Positions 8,282 through 18,602 are shown, counted from the stretch's first letter. The stretch: DNA of 64,000 nt from JBFJKD01 sp041600415 (GCA_041600415.1 JBFIKF010000004.1:186001-250000), one strand, 5' to 3'. A program made the numbers and translations. The notes: generated from the letters alone by a model not told the origin.

Positions 8282-8782
8282 TCAAAACGGGATATCGTCA
8301 TCAAAATTGTCGAAACCACCACCCGAGCCACCGCCGCTGGGGCCACCGCCCGCATCACCTGCCGCGCCCGCATCATCGTAATTGCTCGCGGCGGCGGATT
8401 GCTTGCCAGCGCCTTGTGACGGGTAGCCACCCCCGCTCTGATCCTGTCCGCGACTGTCCAGCATCTGCATTTCATTGGCGACAATTTCCGTGGTGTAGCG
8501 TTTCACGCCGTCCTTCTCCCACTCGCGGGTGCGCAACGCGCCTTCGATATACACTTTGCTGCCCTTTTTGAGATACTCCCCGGCGATCTCGGCCAGGCGG
8601 TTGAAAAACACCACCCGATGCCACTCGGTACGCTCCTGTTGCTGACCGGTGTTCTTGTCCTTCCATGACTCGCTGGTGGCCAGGGTGAGATTGGTCACCG
8701 CGCCGCCGGAAGGCAAGTAGCGGGTTTCCGGGTCTCTACCCAGATTACCGATCAGAATAACTTTGTTGATGCCCCGCGCCAT
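8282..8782 (-). CDS. ssb: Single-stranded DNA-binding protein
   Basis: 166 residues. The OB fold spans about 1-110 ([19 protein letters not shown] start, [43 protein letters not shown]). A Gly/Ser/Gln-rich linker follows, ending in the acidic tip DDDIPF that recruits replication and repair partners. The start has an AGGAGTG ribosome binding site. The neighbourhood, MFS carrier plus divergent uvrA, is the standard pseudomonad arrangement. Confidence 0.97.
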   Translation of the reverse strand: MARGINKVILIGNLGRDPETRYLPSGGAVTNLTLATSESWKDKNTGQQQERTEWHRVVFFNRLAEIAGEYLKKGSKVYIEGALRTREWEKDGVKRYTTEIVANEMQMLDSRGQDQSGGGYPSQGAGKQSAAASNYDDAGAAGDAGGGPSGGGSGGGFDNFDDDIPF

Positions 8783-8861
8783 GACCCACTCCTATTGATT
8801 ATTGTTGCCGTAAACAGGTGATGAGTTTAACCTCTCGAGAAAGGCAAAGCCAATGCTCCGC

Positions 8862-10220
8862 TCAGCTACTCACCATCGGCCGCCCCAACACCGCTTCAAA
8901 ATGCGCACGGTCGAAATTCTGTTCATCGACCTTGACGTAAATCAGTTTCTGTTCGGGAATGTTGATCACATCCCTGACACCCGCCACCACCCCGACAAAG
9001 CGCGACGAATCCAGACTCTCGCCATTATTCATTGCCAGGGTCATGCTGCGTAGATGACGCGGCGCGCCCATGCTCGAAGCCACCACCAACCAGATCACCG
9101 CGCCCAACAACGACAGAGCGAACACCGCCTGCAAACCAAAATAATGGGCCACTGCCCCACCCGCCAACCCACCGCAAAAGGCGCCGAAAAACTGGCAGCT
9201 GGAATACACACCCATGGCGGTTCCCTTGACACCCGCCGGACTCTGTTTGCTCAACAACGACGGCAACGACGCTTCCAGTAAATTAAACGCCATAAAAAAT
9301 AGCAGCAGACCGACAAAGGCTTGTAGCAGGGTGGAGCCACCCAGTAGTAACACCGCTTCGGCGGCAATCAGTACGGCTACCGCACCCACGAAAACCGGTT
9401 TCATTTTGCGCCGCGTTTCACCGTACCATAGAAACGGCACCATCAACGCAAAGCCACCACCCATGGTGGCCAGATACAGCCACCAATGTTGACTGCGAGG
9501 AAAACCCACGACCTGTTCGAGAATTACCGGCACCGCCACCCAGGTGGCCATCTGCGCGAAGTGCAGGACAAAAATGCCGAGATTTAAGCGATTTAATTCG
9601 CGGTCCCCAAGGACATCCCCAATCATCTGAGGCACCGGTATCACAGCCTGTCCGGATATTTGTGAGTGCGGATTGGGTAGTCCGGCCACCACTGCGATTC
9701 CCACCACACCAAGTCCTGCGGTGATCCAGAAAATGGCAGACAGGCCCCAAAAACTGGCCACCACCGGTCCGAGCACCATGGCGATCGCAAAGGACGCACC
9801 GATACTACCCCCCACCGCGGCCATCGCTTTGGTGCGATTTTGCTCCCGGGTCAAATCAGACAGCAGCGCCATAATAACGCTGGAGACCGCGCCCGTTCCC
9901 TGTAAAGCGCGGCCGACAATCATCCAGAACATGGAATCCGCCAGCGCCGCAATCACACTGCCAACGATAAACAGCAACATCCCGGCAATGAGTATCGGCT
10001 TGCGGCCAAGACGATCCGACAGCAAGCCAAACGGAATCTGCAACAACCCCTGGGTTAGTCCATAGACGCCGAGCGCGACGCCCACCCAGAACGTGGAGCT
10101 ACCCGCGTACTGCGGGGCGAACAGTGCCAGCACGGGCAAGACCATAAACAACCCCAACATGCGGGTCGCGTACAGAAAAACCAGAGCCAGTAACGAGCGT
10201 GTTTCAAAGCGATTGAACAT
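8862..10220 (-). CDS. MFS transporter of the YajR type
   Basis: About 452 residues from the ATG at 10220. I reject the GTG at 10280 because that extension runs across a TATAAT promoter element and lacks family similarity. Twelve hydrophobic segments are visible, with MFS motif A (GLLSDRLGRKPIL) between TM2 and TM3. A soluble C-terminal domain (YVKVDEQNFDRAHFEAVLG) corresponds to the ferredoxin-like YAM domain of E. coli YajR. This is a proton-driven carrier or efflux pump in the inner membrane; the substrate is not predictable. Gene order uvrA / MFS / ssb is conserved in pseudomonads. Confidence 0.88.
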   Translation of the reverse strand: MFNRFETRSLLALVFLYATRMLGLFMVLPVLALFAPQYAGSSTFWVGVALGVYGLTQGLLQIPFGLLSDRLGRKPILIAGMLLFIVGSVIAALADSMFWMIVGRALQGTGAVSSVIMALLSDLTREQNRTKAMAAVGGSIGASFAIAMVLGPVVASFWGLSAIFWITAGLGVVGIAVVAGLPNPHSQISGQAVIPVPQMIGDVLGDRELNRLNLGIFVLHFAQMATWVAVPVILEQVVGFPRSQHWWLYLATMGGGFALMVPFLWYGETRRKMKPVFVGAVAVLIAAEAVLLLGGSTLLQAFVGLLLFFMAFNLLEASLPSLLSKQSPAGVKGTAMGVYSSCQFFGAFCGGLAGGAVAHYFGLQAVFALSLLGAVIWLVVASSMGAPRHLRSMTLAMNNGESLDSSRFVGVVAGVRDVINIPEQKLIYVKVDEQNFDRAHFEAVLGRPMVSS

Positions 10221-10262
10221 ATTGTTTAAAGACTGCCGTGGACGCTGTAAAAAGTGGGCGCG

Positions 10263-10268
10263 ATTATA
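10263..10268 (-). promoter_or_regulatory. -10 element of the MFS-ssb-cysC promoter
   Basis: On the minus strand TATAAT lies about 43 nt before the MFS ATG, predicting a 5' leader of some 35 nt. No clear -35 hexamer stands 17 nt upstream. No CTG-N10-CAG LexA operator was found between uvrA and this unit. Confidence 0.45.
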
Positions 10269-10382
10269 GGGCAATTTCACGGTCGGCGCTTAGCTTACCG
10301 CGCCAGGCAAACCTTGAATGGCCCCAGCGTAACAAGCGTTTGCCCCTCAGATAATTGCGCTGGCATCTGTACAGGACATTCC

Positions 10383-10399
10383 GCCAGCCTTTAGCTGGC
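10383..10399 (+). repeat. Short perfect inverted repeat upstream of uvrA
   Basis: GCCAGC, loop CTTTA, GCTGGC in the divergent uvrA/MFS intergenic region. A second smaller inverted repeat (CTGG-TTTTT-CCAG) follows at 10427-10439. It could be an operator or mRNA hairpin. It does not match the gammaproteobacterial LexA box. Confidence 0.35.
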
Positions 10400-10481
10400 A
10401 GCGCCCGTCCAGCCCGCGTAGAATAACTGGTTTTTCCAGCCACCTAGCCAGCCGCCGAGCTGTCACCAGACCGCGAGTATT

Positions 10482-13334
10482 ATGGACTTCATCAGTGTAC
10501 GCGGGGCGCGCACCCACAACCTGAAAAATATCGATCTCGACCTGCCACGGGAAAAGTTGATCGTCATCACCGGCCTGTCCGGATCGGGCAAGTCATCGCT
10601 GGCGTTCGACACCCTGTACGCCGAGGGCCAACGGCGCTACGTGGAGTCCCTGTCCGCCTACGCCCGCCAGTTTCTGTCGATGATGGAAAAACCTGACGTG
10701 GACCATATCGAAGGCTTGTCACCAGCTATATCCATCGAACAAAAATCCACCTCCCACAACCCGCGCTCCACCGTCGGCACCATCACCGAAATCTACGACT
10801 ACCTGCGCCTGCTGTACGCCCGGGTCGGCGAACCCCGCTGCCCCGATCACGGCGAGCCATTGGCCGCGCAGACCATCGGTCAGATGGTGGATCAGGTGCT
10901 GGGCCTCGGCGACGACACCCGCCTGTTGTTGTTAGCGCCGCTGATTCGGGAGCGCAAGGGCGAGCATCTGCATGTGTTTACCCACCTGCGCGCCCAGGGG
11001 TTTATCCGCGCACGGGTCGATGGTCAGGTCTACGAACTCGACGATATGCCGGAACTGGAAAAAAACAAAAAACACACCATCGAAGTGGTGGTCGACCGCA
11101 TCAAGGTGCGGGCCGATCTGGCGCTGCGCCTGGCGGAATCTTTTGCCACCGCCCTCGACCTGTCCGAAGGGCTGGCCATTATTCATTTTCTGGATGGCGA
11201 ACAGCCGGACAAAGCGTTCTCCGCGCGCTTTGCCTGTCCGGTGTGCAACTACAGCATCAACGAGCTGGAACCGCGAATTTTTTCGTTTAACAATCCCTCG
11301 GGCGCCTGCCCCGGCTGCGACGGCCTTGGTGTAAAACAATTTTTTGATATCGACCGCGTTGTCCAGCACCCAGAGGCGACCATCTCCCAGGGAGCGATTC
11401 GCGGTTGGGACCGGCGTAATCTGTTCTATTTCAATATGCTCACCTCCCTGGCGGAACACTACGGTTTCGATATCGACGCTCCGTTTAATGCGCTGAGCCA
11501 GGCCCACCAACAACGGATTTTGTTCGGCAGTGGCAAGGAAGAAATCACTTTCAATTACGTCAATGAACGGGGCTCAGTGTTCAAGCGCACCCACACCTTT
11601 GAGGGCATTATCCCCAATATGGAACGGCGCTACCGGGAAACCGAGTCGCAAACCGTGCGCGAGGAGCTGACACGCTTTGTCAACACGCGCCAGTGTCCAG
11701 ATTGCGGCGGCCACCGTCTTAATAAGGCGGCCCGCCATGTGTTTGTAGACGAACGGACCCTGCCGGAAATTACCGCCCTGTCCGTGGGCGCCCTCGCCGA
11801 GTACTACCAGCAACTGAACATTGCCGGGCGCCCCGGGGAAATCGCCAAAAAAATTCTTGTGGAAATCCACAATCGCCTGCGCTTTCTGGTGGATGTGGGG
11901 CTCAATTATCTGACCCTCGATCGCAGCGCCGAAACCCTGTCTGGCGGGGAAGCCCAGCGCATTCGTCTGGCCAGCCAGATTGGCGCTGGCCTGGTGGGGG
12001 TGATGTACATACTCGACGAACCCTCCATCGGTTTGCACCAGCGCGACAACGAACGCCTGTTAAGGACCCTTACCCGACTGCGAGATCTGGGCAATACGGT
12101 CATTGTGGTAGAACACGATGAAGAGGCAATCCGCGCCGCCGACCACATTATCGACATCGGCCCCGGCGCCGGTGTGCACGGCGGTCAAATTCTGGCCCAG
12201 GGGCTGGTGCCGGACATTATCGCCTGCAAAGCGTCGCTGACTGGCGCCTATCTATCCGGTAAATCGCGCATAACCGGTCCAGCGCAGCGCACGGCGCGGG
12301 ACGACGATAAACTACTGCAAATCACCGGTGCCTGCGGCAATAATCTGCAAAATGTCGATCTCGACATTCCCATCGGTCTGTTCACCTGCATCACCGGAGT
12401 CTCCGGGTCAGGCAAATCCACCCTGATCAACGAAACCCTGTACCCGCTGGCGGCAACCGCATTGAACAAGGCCACCACCCTCAAGGCGGCCAGCCACAAA
12501 ACCGTTGCCGGGCTGGAGTATCTGGACAAATGTGTCGACATCGACCAGAGCCCCATCGGCCGTACCCCGCGCTCTAATCCTGCCACCTACACCGGTATTT
12601 TTACCCCCATTCGCGAACTGTTCGCTGCTACCCAGGAAGCCCGCTCCCGGGGCTACAAACCCGGACGGTTCAGCTTTAACGTCAAGGGCGGTCGCTGCGA
12701 GGCGTGCCAGGGGGACGGCGTGACCCGCGTTGAAATGCATTTTCTACCGGATGTCTACGTCACCTGCGATGTGTGCAAGGGCATGCGCTACAACCGGGAA
12801 ACCCTGGAGATTCGCTACAAGGGTAAAACCATTCACCAACTGCTGGACATGACCATCGAAGACGCGCGGGAGTTTTTCGACCCGGTGCCGAGCGTCGCCA
12901 GTAAACTACAAACCCTGATCGACGTGGGTCTGTCTTACATCAAGCTCGGACAGTCGGCGACCACCCTGTCTGGCGGCGAGGCACAGCGGGTCAAACTGTC
13001 CCGGGAGCTGTCCAAGCGCGACACCGGGCGCACCCTGTACATTCTCGACGAACCCACCACCGGCCTGCATTTTCACGATATACAACAACTCTTAAACGTG
13101 TTGCACCGCTTTCGCGACCACGGTAATACCGTGGTCGTTATCGAGCACAACCTGGACGTTATCAAGACTGCCGACTGGGTGATCGACCTCGGCCCCGAGG
13201 GCGGTAGCGGCGGTGGCCAGATCATCGCCCAGGGTACGCCGGATCAGGTCGCCGCTATCGCAGGATCGCATACCGGCCATTTTCTGCAAGAAATACTGCA
13301 AAAACCTGCGCGCAAAAAAACCACCAAAAAATAG
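10482..13334 (+). CDS. uvrA: Excinuclease ABC subunit A
   Basis: 950 residues, full length. Two ABC ATPase modules: first Walker [10 protein letters not shown] with the UvrB-binding and insertion regions, then second Walker [10 protein letters not shown]. Signature motifs are LSGGEAQRI and LSGGEAQRV. Two zinc modules read [20 protein letters not shown]...CPGC and CEAC...CDVC. UvrA2 scans DNA for bulky lesions and loads UvrB in nucleotide excision repair. It is divergent from the MFS-ssb unit. There is a weak promoter candidate (TAGAAT at 10419) but no recognisable SOS box. Confidence 0.98.
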   Translation: MDFISVRGARTHNLKNIDLDLPREKLIVITGLSGSGKSSLAFDTLYAEGQRRYVESLSAYARQFLSMMEKPDVDHIEGLSPAISIEQKSTSHNPRSTVGTITEIYDYLRLLYARVGEPRCPDHGEPLAAQTIGQMVDQVLGLGDDTRLLLLAPLIRERKGEHLHVFTHLRAQGFIRARVDGQVYELDDMPELEKNKKHTIEVVVDRIKVRADLALRLAESFATALDLSEGLAIIHFLDGEQPDKAFSARFACPVCNYSINELEPRIFSFNNPSGACPGCDGLGVKQFFDIDRVVQHPEATISQGAIRGWDRRNLFYFNMLTSLAEHYGFDIDAPFNALSQAHQQRILFGSGKEEITFNYVNERGSVFKRTHTFEGIIPNMERRYRETESQTVREELTRFVNTRQCPDCGGHRLNKAARHVFVDERTLPEITALSVGALAEYYQQLNIAGRPGEIAKKILVEIHNRLRFLVDVGLNYLTLDRSAETLSGGEAQRIRLASQIGAGLVGVMYILDEPSIGLHQRDNERLLRTLTRLRDLGNTVIVVEHDEEAIRAADHIIDIGPGAGVHGGQILAQGLVPDIIACKASLTGAYLSGKSRITGPAQRTARDDDKLLQITGACGNNLQNVDLDIPIGLFTCITGVSGSGKSTLINETLYPLAATALNKATTLKAASHKTVAGLEYLDKCVDIDQSPIGRTPRSNPATYTGIFTPIRELFAATQEARSRGYKPGRFSFNVKGGRCEACQGDGVTRVEMHFLPDVYVTCDVCKGMRYNRETLEIRYKGKTIHQLLDMTIEDAREFFDPVPSVASKLQTLIDVGLSYIKLGQSATTLSGGEAQRVKLSRELSKRDTGRTLYILDEPTTGLHFHDIQQLLNVLHRFRDHGNTVVVIEHNLDVIKTADWVIDLGPEGGSGGGQIIAQGTPDQVAAIAGSHTGHFLQEILQKPARKKTTKK

Positions 13335-13421
13335 GGTCGACATGCTCCTGGTGCGCCGTGTTTTCCGAGCGATGCGGACCGGCGTCTTTCTGTTTCACCG
13401 CCACTGTGGCACCATCCTGCC

Positions 13422-14675
13422 ATGAAAATTTTTAGCGTGGGCGGCGCGGTGCGCGACAAGCTACTCGGCCTTCCGGTCAAGGATCGGGACTGGGTAGTGG
13501 TAGGCGCCACACCCCAGCAGATGCTGGATCAGGGCTTTCGCCCGGTGGGCAAGGATTTCCCCGTCTACCTGCACCCGCGCACCGCCGAGGAATACGCTCT
13601 CGCCCGCACCGAACGCAAAAGCGGCAAAGGTCATAAGGCGTTTCAGTTTACCAGTGATCCGGACATCACCCTGGAGGAGGATTTGGCGCGTCGGGATCTC
13701 ACAATTAATGCCATTGCCGAAGATGCCTCCGGCCAACTGATCGACCCCTACGGTGGGCAACGGGATATTGCCAACAAAATATTGCGCCATGTATCCCCCG
13801 CATTCGCGGAAGATCCGCTACGAGTATTGCGGGTCGCGCGTTTCGCCGCGCGCTTCCAGCGCCTGGGCTTTCGCGTGGCGGACGAAACCCTCGCCCTGAT
13901 GACCACCCTGACCGCCAGTGGCGAGCTCGAGCAGCTTTCCGCGGAACGCATCTGGCAGGAAACTGATCGCGCACTGAGTGAGACATCGCCGCGCACCTAC
14001 ATCGAAGTACTGCGCGCCTGCGGCGCGCTGCAGATCCTCCTTCCGGAAGTTGATCGGCTATTTGGCGTCCCACAGCGCGCGGACTATCACCCGGAAGTGG
14101 ATACCGGCCTGCATATTCTGTTGGCACTGGACCAGGCTACCCGGCTCAGCGACAACCCCGCGGTGCGCTTCGCGGTACTGGTGCACGACCTCGGCAAGGG
14201 CATAACCCCGACGCATATCCTGCCTCGCCATATCGGACACGAGGAAGGCGGCGTGCCGCTGGTGAATGAAGTGTGTGACCGCTTGCGAGTTCCGCAACAC
14301 TACCGGCAACTGGCCGTCGCCGTGACTCGATACCATCTGCTGTGCCATAAAATTGAAAGTCTGCGACCGGTTACAGTTTTGAAAATTCTCAAAGGACTGG
14401 ACGCCTTTCGCCAGCCGGATAATATGGTGCAATTTTTATTGGCCTGCGAGGCAGATGCCAGAGGGCGCACCGGCTTTGCAGAAAGCCCCTACCCATCGGC
14501 AGCCTGGTTAAATGCCGCGTTTGCCGCCGTGCGCGATCTTTCCGCACAGGAATTTGTCGACCGTGGCCTGACCGGGGGAGCAATTGGTAAAGCTATCGAT
14601 AACCGACGTGTCGAATTGCTCGCCGCGTACAAGGCGTCGAGCCCCGTCGCGGCTGAGGCGAACCCCAATTGCTGA
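13422..14675 (+). CDS. cca: Multifunctional CCA tRNA nucleotidyltransferase
   Basis: 417 residues, the long gammaproteobacterial form. The N-terminal nucleotidyltransferase motif is GGAVRDKLLG with DRDWVVVG; the conserved RRD occurs in LARRDLTINAIA. The C-terminal half carries an HD phosphohydrolase domain (FAVLVHDLGKGITP). The enzyme adds or repairs the 3' CCA of tRNAs; the HD domain gives 2'-phosphatase and phosphodiesterase activities in the E. coli homologue. It ends with an overlap into the next gene's TTG start, so the SDR is translationally coupled. Confidence 0.96.
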   Translation: MKIFSVGGAVRDKLLGLPVKDRDWVVVGATPQQMLDQGFRPVGKDFPVYLHPRTAEEYALARTERKSGKGHKAFQFTSDPDITLEEDLARRDLTINAIAEDASGQLIDPYGGQRDIANKILRHVSPAFAEDPLRVLRVARFAARFQRLGFRVADETLALMTTLTASGELEQLSAERIWQETDRALSETSPRTYIEVLRACGALQILLPEVDRLFGVPQRADYHPEVDTGLHILLALDQATRLSDNPAVRFAVLVHDLGKGITPTHILPRHIGHEEGGVPLVNEVCDRLRVPQHYRQLAVAVTRYHLLCHKIESLRPVTVLKILKGLDAFRQPDNMVQFLLACEADARGRTGFAESPYPSAAWLNAAFAAVRDLSAQEFVDRGLTGGAIGKAIDNRRVELLAAYKASSPVAAEANPNC

Positions 14676-15415
14676 CGGAAACCGCGCCCGTCGCCCTGGT
14701 CACCGGCGCCGCGCGCCGTATCGGTGCCGCCATTGCCCGAACGCTGCACGCCGCAGGCTACCGCGTCGTATTGCACTACCATCAGTCTGAGCGGGAAGCT
14801 CGCGCCCTGTGTGACCAACTAAATGAACACAGGGCCAGTTCCGCAACGCTACTGAGCGCCGATTTAACCGACCTGCAGGCCGTGCGCAACCTCGCCCGAG
14901 ACACGTTGGCGGCCTGGGGCCGAGTGAATGTGCTGGTTAACAACGCATCTACCTTTTATCCAACACCATTACCCCAGGCCGATGTACGAAAATGGCAGGA
15001 TCTAATGGGCAGCAATTTGCAGGGGCCCTATTTTTTATGCCAGGCACTCGCCGACAGTTTGACGGCGCAACGGGGTGTCATTATCAATATCGCCGATATA
15101 CACGCCCGTCAGCCCCTCGCCAACCACAGCATTTACTGTATCGCCAAAGCGGGCAACACCATGCTCACCAAATCCCTGGCACGGGATCTGGCACCCCACG
15201 TGCGGGTTAACGGCATTGCCCCCGGGGCTATATTGTGGCCGGAAAGCACCGAGCAACTTTCCCTCAAGGCCCGCGACAACATTCTCGCGACCGTGCCTCT
15301 AGGACACCTGGGCAGCGTGGACGACATCGCCAACACCGCGTTATTTCTGATCAGGGATGCTACTTATATCACCGGTCAAATTATTGCCGTTGACGGCGGC
15401 AAACACCTTTCCTGA
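14669..15415 (+). CDS. folM: Pteridine-reductase-like short-chain dehydrogenase (FolM type)
   Basis: 248 residues from TTG 14669, overlapping the cca stop by 7 nt. The Rossmann cofactor motif TGAARRIG, with two arginines as in pteridine reductases, precedes LHYHQS; NNAS, the catalytic Tyr-Lys in YCIAKAG, and IAPGAI follow. FolM/PTR1-like enzymes reduce dihydromonapterin or dihydrobiopterin with NADPH. The nearby folB and folK genes, although convergent, fit a pterin role. Substrate specificity cannot be settled by eye. Confidence 0.82.
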   Translation: MLTETAPVALVTGAARRIGAAIARTLHAAGYRVVLHYHQSEREARALCDQLNEHRASSATLLSADLTDLQAVRNLARDTLAAWGRVNVLVNNASTFYPTPLPQADVRKWQDLMGSNLQGPYFLCQALADSLTAQRGVIINIADIHARQPLANHSIYCIAKAGNTMLTKSLARDLAPHVRVNGIAPGAILWPESTEQLSLKARDNILATVPLGHLGSVDDIANTALFLIRDATYITGQIIAVDGGKHLS

Positions 15416-15549
15416 CGGTTATTCCCGCAGACCCTTGACCTGTATCAACCGCCCCGGGCAAAAACCTTCTGTCACCCTTGAAATGGCGCCAACAACCCCT
15501 AAATTGAGTAGTGCAAACGCACAAAGTAACCCAACCAAGGAGGTTAACC

Positions 15550-15981
15550 ATGATGAATCTTATACCCAGAAACAATTTGTTCGATATCGACCGGTTGTTT
15601 GAGGATTTTTGGACGCCGGTGGCCAAGGGTGAGCTTGCGGAAAAAAGTTTTTTCTCCCCGCGGGTGGATATTAAGGAACTGGACGACCATTACGAAATTA
15701 CCGCGGAGCTGCCTGGCGTTGACAAAAAAGATGTCGACATCAGTCTGACCGACGGTGTATTGACCATTACCGCGGAATGCTCCAAGGAAGAAAAAGAGGA
15801 GAAAAAAGGTAAGGTTATTCGCCAGGAGCGGCGCTATGGCAAGTACCTGCGCAGTTTCAACCTGGGCGGCAACGTGCACGAGGAAGATATCACGGCGTCG
15901 TTCAAGGACGGTGTACTGTCAGTCAAGGCGCCGAAAATTCCGGAGCCCTCGCCCAAACAACGGCGTATCGAGGTGCATTGA
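15550..15981 (+). CDS. Hsp20/alpha-crystallin small heat-shock protein
   Basis: 143 residues from ATG 15550, chosen because a strong AAGGAGG lies at 15537-15543; an upstream in-frame ATG at 15511 has none. The alpha-crystallin domain runs from about residue 35 to the end (ELPGVDKKDVDISLTDGVLTI, RRYGKYLRSFNLG, ASFKDGVLSVKAPK). A short tail PEPSPKQRRIEVH carries a partial I-x-I/V-like anchor. It is an ATP-independent holdase binding unfolded proteins. No obvious sigma32 promoter was identified. Confidence 0.93.
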   Translation: MMNLIPRNNLFDIDRLFEDFWTPVAKGELAEKSFFSPRVDIKELDDHYEITAELPGVDKKDVDISLTDGVLTITAECSKEEKEEKKGKVIRQERRYGKYLRSFNLGGNVHEEDITASFKDGVLSVKAPKIPEPSPKQRRIEVH

Positions 15982-16013
15982 CACTGTGCGCTACTGCAGC
16001 AGCCAGGTTAAGT

Positions 16014-16038
16014 GCGGCGAAAGTCCTGCTTTCGCCGC
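16014..16038 (+). terminator. Strong hairpin between hsp20 and folK, likely terminator
   Basis: Perfect 10-bp stem GCGGCGAAAG / CTTTCGCCGC with a TCCTG loop, lying in the gap between two convergent genes. Only a short T run (GTTT) follows on the plus strand, so termination efficiency is uncertain. Confidence 0.6.
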
Positions 16039-16086
16039 GCTGTTTACCGCGCGCCGAGAGTAACCACGAAAGTCGCGGCCAACGTT

Positions 16087-16584
16087 CTAATGGGGCTGCC
16101 AGCGAAAAGGTATCGCCCACAGTTTTTGGCGTGCCTGGTCGTAGTCTCGCCAGAGACGAGCATAGGTTTGCCGGAGCAACGGATGGCGCTCCTCGCCCGC
16201 GATTTCCGCGAGAGGTAGCAAAACGAAGGCGTTTTCAATGATTTCCGGGCGCGGCAATTGCACGTCGTCGACCACGCCAACAGCGTCCCCGTAGGTAAGA
16301 ATATCAATGTCCAGCGTACGCGCACTGAATCGCGCTCCGCTGCGATCCCGCTGGTTGGCCTCCTCGATATCCCGCAGTATTTGCGCCAGCGCGGCGACTG
16401 ACAACTGCGTGTCAAAACCCGCCACCAGGTTATAGAAATTGTCCCCGGTAAAACCCACAGACTCGCTTTCATATACGGGAGACAGCACCAGTGGGGCAAA
16501 GTGTTCGTGCAGTGCATCCAGGCAGGCATTAATGTGCTGCTGGCGGTTGATGTTGCTGCCGATACTGACATAGACGCGGGTCAC
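16087..16584 (-). CDS. folK: 2-amino-4-hydroxy-6-hydroxymethyldihydropteridine pyrophosphokinase
   Basis: 165 residues from GTG 16584, whose GTGA overlaps the folB stop. Longer readings extend into folB in another frame and are rejected. It starts VTRVYVSIGSNINRQQH. Family motifs include SPVYESESVGFTGDNFYN, RDRSGARFSARTLDIDIL (ATP and metal binding: D-x-D) and LPRPEI, then AFVLLPLAEI. HPPK transfers pyrophosphate from ATP to 6-hydroxymethyl-7,8-dihydropterin in folate synthesis. It is the second gene of a tsaD-folB-folK run. Confidence 0.95.
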   Translation of the reverse strand: MTRVYVSIGSNINRQQHINACLDALHEHFAPLVLSPVYESESVGFTGDNFYNLVAGFDTQLSVAALAQILRDIEEANQRDRSGARFSARTLDIDILTYGDAVGVVDDVQLPRPEIIENAFVLLPLAEIAGEERHPLLRQTYARLWRDYDQARQKLWAIPFRWQPH

Positions 16585-16940
16585 TGGGGGCGGGTACCCC
16601 GTTCGATGATAATGCCCACATCTCTGGAACCGCGCAGTGCACCCGGCTTGCTGAGGCGCAGGCGCACCCAGGGCACCCCAAATTCCGACAACACAATGGT
16701 GGTGATCTCCTCGGCGAGGCGCTCCACCAACAGGCACTCGCTGGCTTCCACAAACGCAATCAGGCGTTTGGCCACGGCCTTGTAGTTGAGGGCGTATTGA
16801 ATATCATCGGTTTGCGCAGCACGCGCAATATCGGCGGCCATATCCAGATCCAGGGAGATCGTCTGCCGCACCTCCCGCTCCCAGTCGTAGATACCAATAA
16901 TGGTGTCGATCTGCAGATCGCGAATGTACACAATATCCAT
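16581..16940 (-). CDS. folB: Dihydroneopterin aldolase
   Basis: 119 residues from ATG 16940; AGGAG sits 5 nt upstream, whereas the GTG at 16946 abuts that site and is unlikely. Motifs: IVYIRDLQIDTIIGIYDWEREVRQ, NYKAVAKRL and LLVERLAEEI, with the catalytic Lys in LRLSKPGAL. It cleaves 7,8-dihydroneopterin to 6-hydroxymethyl-dihydropterin and glycolaldehyde, directly supplying FolK encoded next. It begins 2 nt after the tsaD stop. Confidence 0.95.
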   Translation of the reverse strand: MDIVYIRDLQIDTIIGIYDWEREVRQTISLDLDMAADIARAAQTDDIQYALNYKAVAKRLIAFVEASECLLVERLAEEITTIVLSEFGVPWVRLRLSKPGALRGSRDVGIIIERGTRPQ

Positions 16941-16942
16941 TA

Positions 16943-18043
16943 TCACTCCTGTGTATTACCGGCAAATGATCCTGCCGGTCCGGCAGCGTCCGTCGCCAGA
17001 CCATGCTCCTGCCCGTGCAGCGCAGGCAGGGTATCCATTGGCCAACGCGGCACCGCGCGAATTATCAGGTCGTCCGCCTGACCGGCCAGCAGTCGCTGGC
17101 AGCCTGCGTAGGCGATCATCGCGCCATTATCGGTACAGAAACGCAGTCGCGGGTAATATGCCTGCGCGCCAAGCCTGGCCAGCTCCACCTCCAGACGCTC
17201 CCGCAAACGCTGATTGGCCGACACGCCACCGGCCACCACCAGGCTGTGTAAGCCCGTTTCCATTACCGCGCGACGGCATTTTATCGCCAGAGTATCCGCC
17301 ACCGCTTCCTGAAATGCGCAGGCAATATCGGCCATGGTTTGCGCGTCTGGCAGCACATCGTCGCCCCTGTGAGCCGCGATGGTATTCAGGGTGTAGGTTT
17401 TCAATCCGGAAAAGCTGAAATCCAGCCCCGGGCGATCGGTCATGGGCCGTGGAAACCGGAACCGCGTGGGATCGCCACCCTCGGCCAGACGCGCGAGGTG
17501 TGGCCCGCCGGGATAATCCAGATCCAGCATCTTGGCGGCCTTATCAAACGCTTCCCCCGCAGCATCGTCCAGGGATTCCCCCAGAATTTGATACTCCCCG
17601 ATTCCGGCAACTTTGACCAGTTGGGTATGCCCACCAGACACCAGCAGGGCGATAAACGGAAAATGCGGTGGATTGTCCTCCAGCATCGGTGCCAGCAGGT
17701 GCCCTTCCATGTGATGTACCCCCACTGCCGGAACGCCCCAGGCATAAGCGAGAGACCGGCCCAGGGCAGCGCCTACCATCAACGCGCCCACCAGGCCGGG
17801 GCCCGCGGTATAGGCAATACCGCCAATGTCCTCTGACCGGCAACCCGACTCCGCCAGTACTTTGCGAATCATCGGGAGTAATTTACGCACATGGTCGCGG
17901 GAAGCGAGTTCGGGCACCACGCCGCCGTACTCAGCGTGAATACCGATCTGACTGTACAACGCATCCGCCAGCAGTCCCCGCTCGTGATCGTAAACGGCTA
18001 CCCCCGTTTCATCGCAGGATGTTTCGATGCCTAAGACGCGCAT
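16943..18043 (-). CDS. tsaD: tRNA N6-adenosine threonylcarbamoyltransferase
   Basis: 366 residues, slightly longer than the usual 340 because of a Gly/Ala-rich tail after [13 protein letters not shown]. The ASKHA-fold and metal-site motifs are [39 protein letters not shown] and [10 protein letters not shown]. With TsaB/E it transfers the threonylcarbamoyl group to A37 of ANN-decoding tRNAs. It is transcribed away from rpsU, the standard gammaproteobacterial layout. folB and folK follow in the same transcript. Confidence 0.97.
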   Translation of the reverse strand: MRVLGIETSCDETGVAVYDHERGLLADALYSQIGIHAEYGGVVPELASRDHVRKLLPMIRKVLAESGCRSEDIGGIAYTAGPGLVGALMVGAALGRSLAYAWGVPAVGVHHMEGHLLAPMLEDNPPHFPFIALLVSGGHTQLVKVAGIGEYQILGESLDDAAGEAFDKAAKMLDLDYPGGPHLARLAEGGDPTRFRFPRPMTDRPGLDFSFSGLKTYTLNTIAAHRGDDVLPDAQTMADIACAFQEAVADTLAIKCRRAVMETGLHSLVVAGGVSANQRLRERLEVELARLGAQAYYPRLRFCTDNGAMIAYAGCQRLLAGQADDLIIRAVPRWPMDTLPALHGQEHGLATDAAGPAGSFAGNTQE

Positions 18044-18167
18044 TTTGTGTCCAAATTGGTGGGAGAACAGATGCAGAACCGATGCAGGGAGCGATGATAA
18101 GGGTGTTAGGCGGTTAAAACCACTCCAATTTCAGCGAGTTATCCACTTCCAACCGGGTAAAAATCTT

Positions 18168-18196
18168 TTGCAACTGGGCCTGAGCGCGTTTAGAAT
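18168..18196 (+). promoter_or_regulatory. Sigma70-like promoter of the macromolecular synthesis operon
   Basis: TTGCAA (18168-18173), 17 nt, TAGAAT (18191-18196), about 60 nt before the rpsU ATG, with a TAGAGGA ribosome binding site just ahead of the gene. Confidence 0.55.
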
Positions 18197-18262
18197 ACGC
18201 GACCCTGAGACCGGCCGTCAGTGGGACACCGGATTTTAACCACCCAATAGGATAGAGGATTC

Positions 18263-18478
18263 ATGCCTTCAGTACGCTTAAAAGAAAACGAGCCATTTGA
18301 TATTGCACTGCGCCGCTTCAAACGTTCTTGCGAAAAAGCAGGCGTCCTCGCCGAAGTACGCCGTCGCGAGTTTTACGAAAAGCCGACCTGGAGCCGCAAG
18401 CGCAAGGCCGCTGCCGCCGTCAAGCGTCATGCTAAAAAAGTACAACGCGAAACCCGTAAATTTGTCCGTCTGTATTAA
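18263..18478 (+). CDS. rpsU: 30S ribosomal protein S21
   Basis: 71 residues, full length: [19 protein letters not shown], then the basic helical C-terminus ([22 protein letters not shown]...). S21 helps mRNA/anti-Shine-Dalgarno pairing on the 30S subunit. It is first gene of the rpsU-yqeY-dnaG-rpoD set, divergent from tsaD. Confidence 0.98.
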   Translation: MPSVRLKENEPFDIALRRFKRSCEKAGVLAEVRRREFYEKPTWSRKRKAAAAVKRHAKKVQRETRKFVRLY

Positions 18479-18496
18479 CCTGCGCAGCAACCAGCC

Positions 18497-18525
18497 ACGC
18501 CGCCGACGTTAGCGTTGTCCGGCGT
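18497..18525 (+). terminator. Possible attenuator hairpin after rpsU
   Basis: An imperfect stem (ACGCCG...GAC paired with GTC...CGGCGT) 20 nt after the rpsU stop. No T tract follows, so it would be an mRNA-processing or partial-termination structure, as known between rpsU and dnaG in E. coli. This is weak evidence. Confidence 0.3.
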
Positions 18526-18602
18526 TACCCCACAAGTTCTGTGCCGGTAACACTGTTGTCGGCAGCGACACTTGGTTATTTACCAGCAAAGAGACACCGG
18601 CC

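Noticed and set aside
10360..10376. Candidate LexA operator before uvrA
   Set aside because: The CTG and CAG half-sites are 9 nt apart, not 10, and the centre is not AT-alternating.
15982..16086. Small RNA gene between hsp20 and folK
   Set aside because: The strong hairpin is explained as a terminator between convergent genes; no promoter precedes it.
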